Positions 63,306 through 64,000 of a DNA stretch of 64,000 bases are shown in pieces. The translations under genes and the position numbers were made by a program. This DNA is from Plasmodiophora brassicae (lineage: Eukaryota; Endomyxa; Phytomyxea; Plasmodiophorida; Plasmodiophoridae): assembly GCA_039704465.1 (NCBI GenBank), contig JASFAU010000019.1, forward strand, positions 434,001 through 498,000, in the 5' to 3' direction. The notes under the pieces are model-generated. The model saw nothing but the letters and a program-made list of their open reading frames with translations. It ran no database searches and was not told the DNA's origin. The first letter of the stretch is position 1. Every line of letters begins with the position of its first letter.

Positions 63306-63857
63306 ATGTCGGCCATCAAGTTCCTGTTTGTCTTCGCCCTGGTCTTCGCCGCCGTTGCATACGCCGCCGATGATGATGCCGCGCCCCCGGCTGACCCGAG
63401 CAACGCTCCGGGCTTCTTCAGTAGGATTGGGACGGGGATTGGGAGGATTGGGACGGGGATTGGGACGAAGATGGGTTTGGTCAAGGACGACAGTACCGGC
63501 GAACTGGGCAACACTGGCGCTATCGACGGCGAGCCGGTAGCGGACCAGAACAAGTTCGTCAGCAAGAACATTCTGATGAAGGCAGGGCTGGCCACCGAGG
63601 TCGACGGGAAGATGCAGATGACACGGGCTGGTGCTATCGCTGCTGGCGCCGGCGCCGTTGTTGCTGCCGGTGCTACTGCTGCTGCTGTCGTCGGCAAGGA
63701 CGGAATGCAGAAAGGCTACGCCGCGATGAAGGACAAGGTTGCGACCTACACCGGCTACAAGGACAACGCGAAGGACGACCCTGCGAAGAACTCGGCGACG
63801 TCGGTGTACGTCGGTGCCACCGTGATTGCCGCAGCTGCCTTCGCCGTCCTCGCATGA
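63306..63857 (+). CDS. Surface-family protein E
   Basis: One exon, 183 residues. Signal peptide (IKFLFVFALVFAAVAYAA), then an acidic Ala/Pro segment, a repeat RIGTGIGRIGTGIG, and a hydrophobic Ala/Gly/Val segment (AIAAGAGAVVAAGATAAAVV). The core is weaker than in A-D (GYAAMKDKVATYTGYKD). The end NSATSVYVGATVIAAAAFAV closely matches C and D and looks like a GPI-anchor signal. AATAAA at 63896-63901. It is the only family member here on the plus strand. Confidence 0.75.
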   Translation: MSAIKFLFVFALVFAAVAYAADDDAAPPADPSNAPGFFSRIGTGIGRIGTGIGTKMGLVKDDSTGELGNTGAIDGEPVADQNKFVSKNILMKAGLATEVDGKMQMTRAGAIAAGAGAVVAAGATAAAVVGKDGMQKGYAAMKDKVATYTGYKDNAKDDPAKNSATSVYVGATVIAAAAFAVLA

Positions 63858-64000
63858 TCAGCCATCACTGTGGCCGTTCTGTTTGTCAATCTTCCAATAA
63901 ACGATTGATCGACCTCCCAAGCAACGAATCCAGCTGCGCCAGCAACGGGAATGTATTGTGGCCTTGTGCTATGCGTCCTGGTTGAGGGACTGTTGAGCAG

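Overview
The window is nuclear DNA of a flagellated eukaryote. It carries about 30 genes, most split by short GT-AG introns (usually 50-67 nt, extremes 42 and 133). Every intron reported here was placed by eye from splice signals and then checked for reading phase. Two genes are ciliary: a radial spoke head protein (RSPH4A/RSP4/6 type) and a tectonic (transition zone). Others are typical eukaryotic genes: poly(A) polymerase, NSUN5/Rcm1 rRNA methyltransferase, RIC8, MEF2-type MADS-box factors, an R2R3 Myb, a Skp1-like fold and a class 3 lipase. The sequence looks GC-rich and compact. The species cannot be named. RIC8 together with MEF2-type MADS, tectonic and radial spokes fits a flagellated relative of animals and fungi better than a plant, but that is inference.

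Layout. 1-9.9 kb: a coiled-coil membrane protein with a decayed copy upstream, a tandem pair of unknown secreted proteins (3667-7536), and a two-domain secreted protein. 10-16 kb: poly(A) polymerase, NSUN5, and a broken hAT transposase with a 241-bp inverted copy of part of itself. 17.6-25.3 kb: a small membrane protein, MADS gene 2, a small secreted protein, a divergent coiled-coil/ankyrin-SAM pair, an unknown four-exon gene and a large ankyrin surface protein. 25.5-32.8 kb: two tandem paralogues with a repeated Cys motif, then a divergent pair of coiled-coil membrane paralogues. 32.8-42.1 kb: RSPH4, MADS gene 1, tectonic, MADS gene 3, lipase, expansin-like protein. 42.2-51.4 kb: four members of a small surface protein family, separated by two Ty3/gypsy remnants, a miniature LTR element and a tiny retroposon. 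51.7-62.5 kb: PAS protein, RIC8, R2R3 Myb, a PIF/Harbinger element nested in a retroposon tail, an adenosine-deaminase-like protein and a Skp1-ankyrin fusion. 63.3-63.9 kb: a fifth family member.

Main proposal: a local regulatory module. Three divergent MADS-box genes lie within about 20 kb. A perfect MEF2-type site inside an 18-bp palindrome lies just upstream of MADS gene 3. MEF2-like sites, often as an inverted pair 25-27 bp apart, lie upstream of all five members of the small surface protein family. This would be a self-regulating MADS group driving a lineage-specific set of surface proteins. The motifs are visible in the sequence; the regulatory link is inference.
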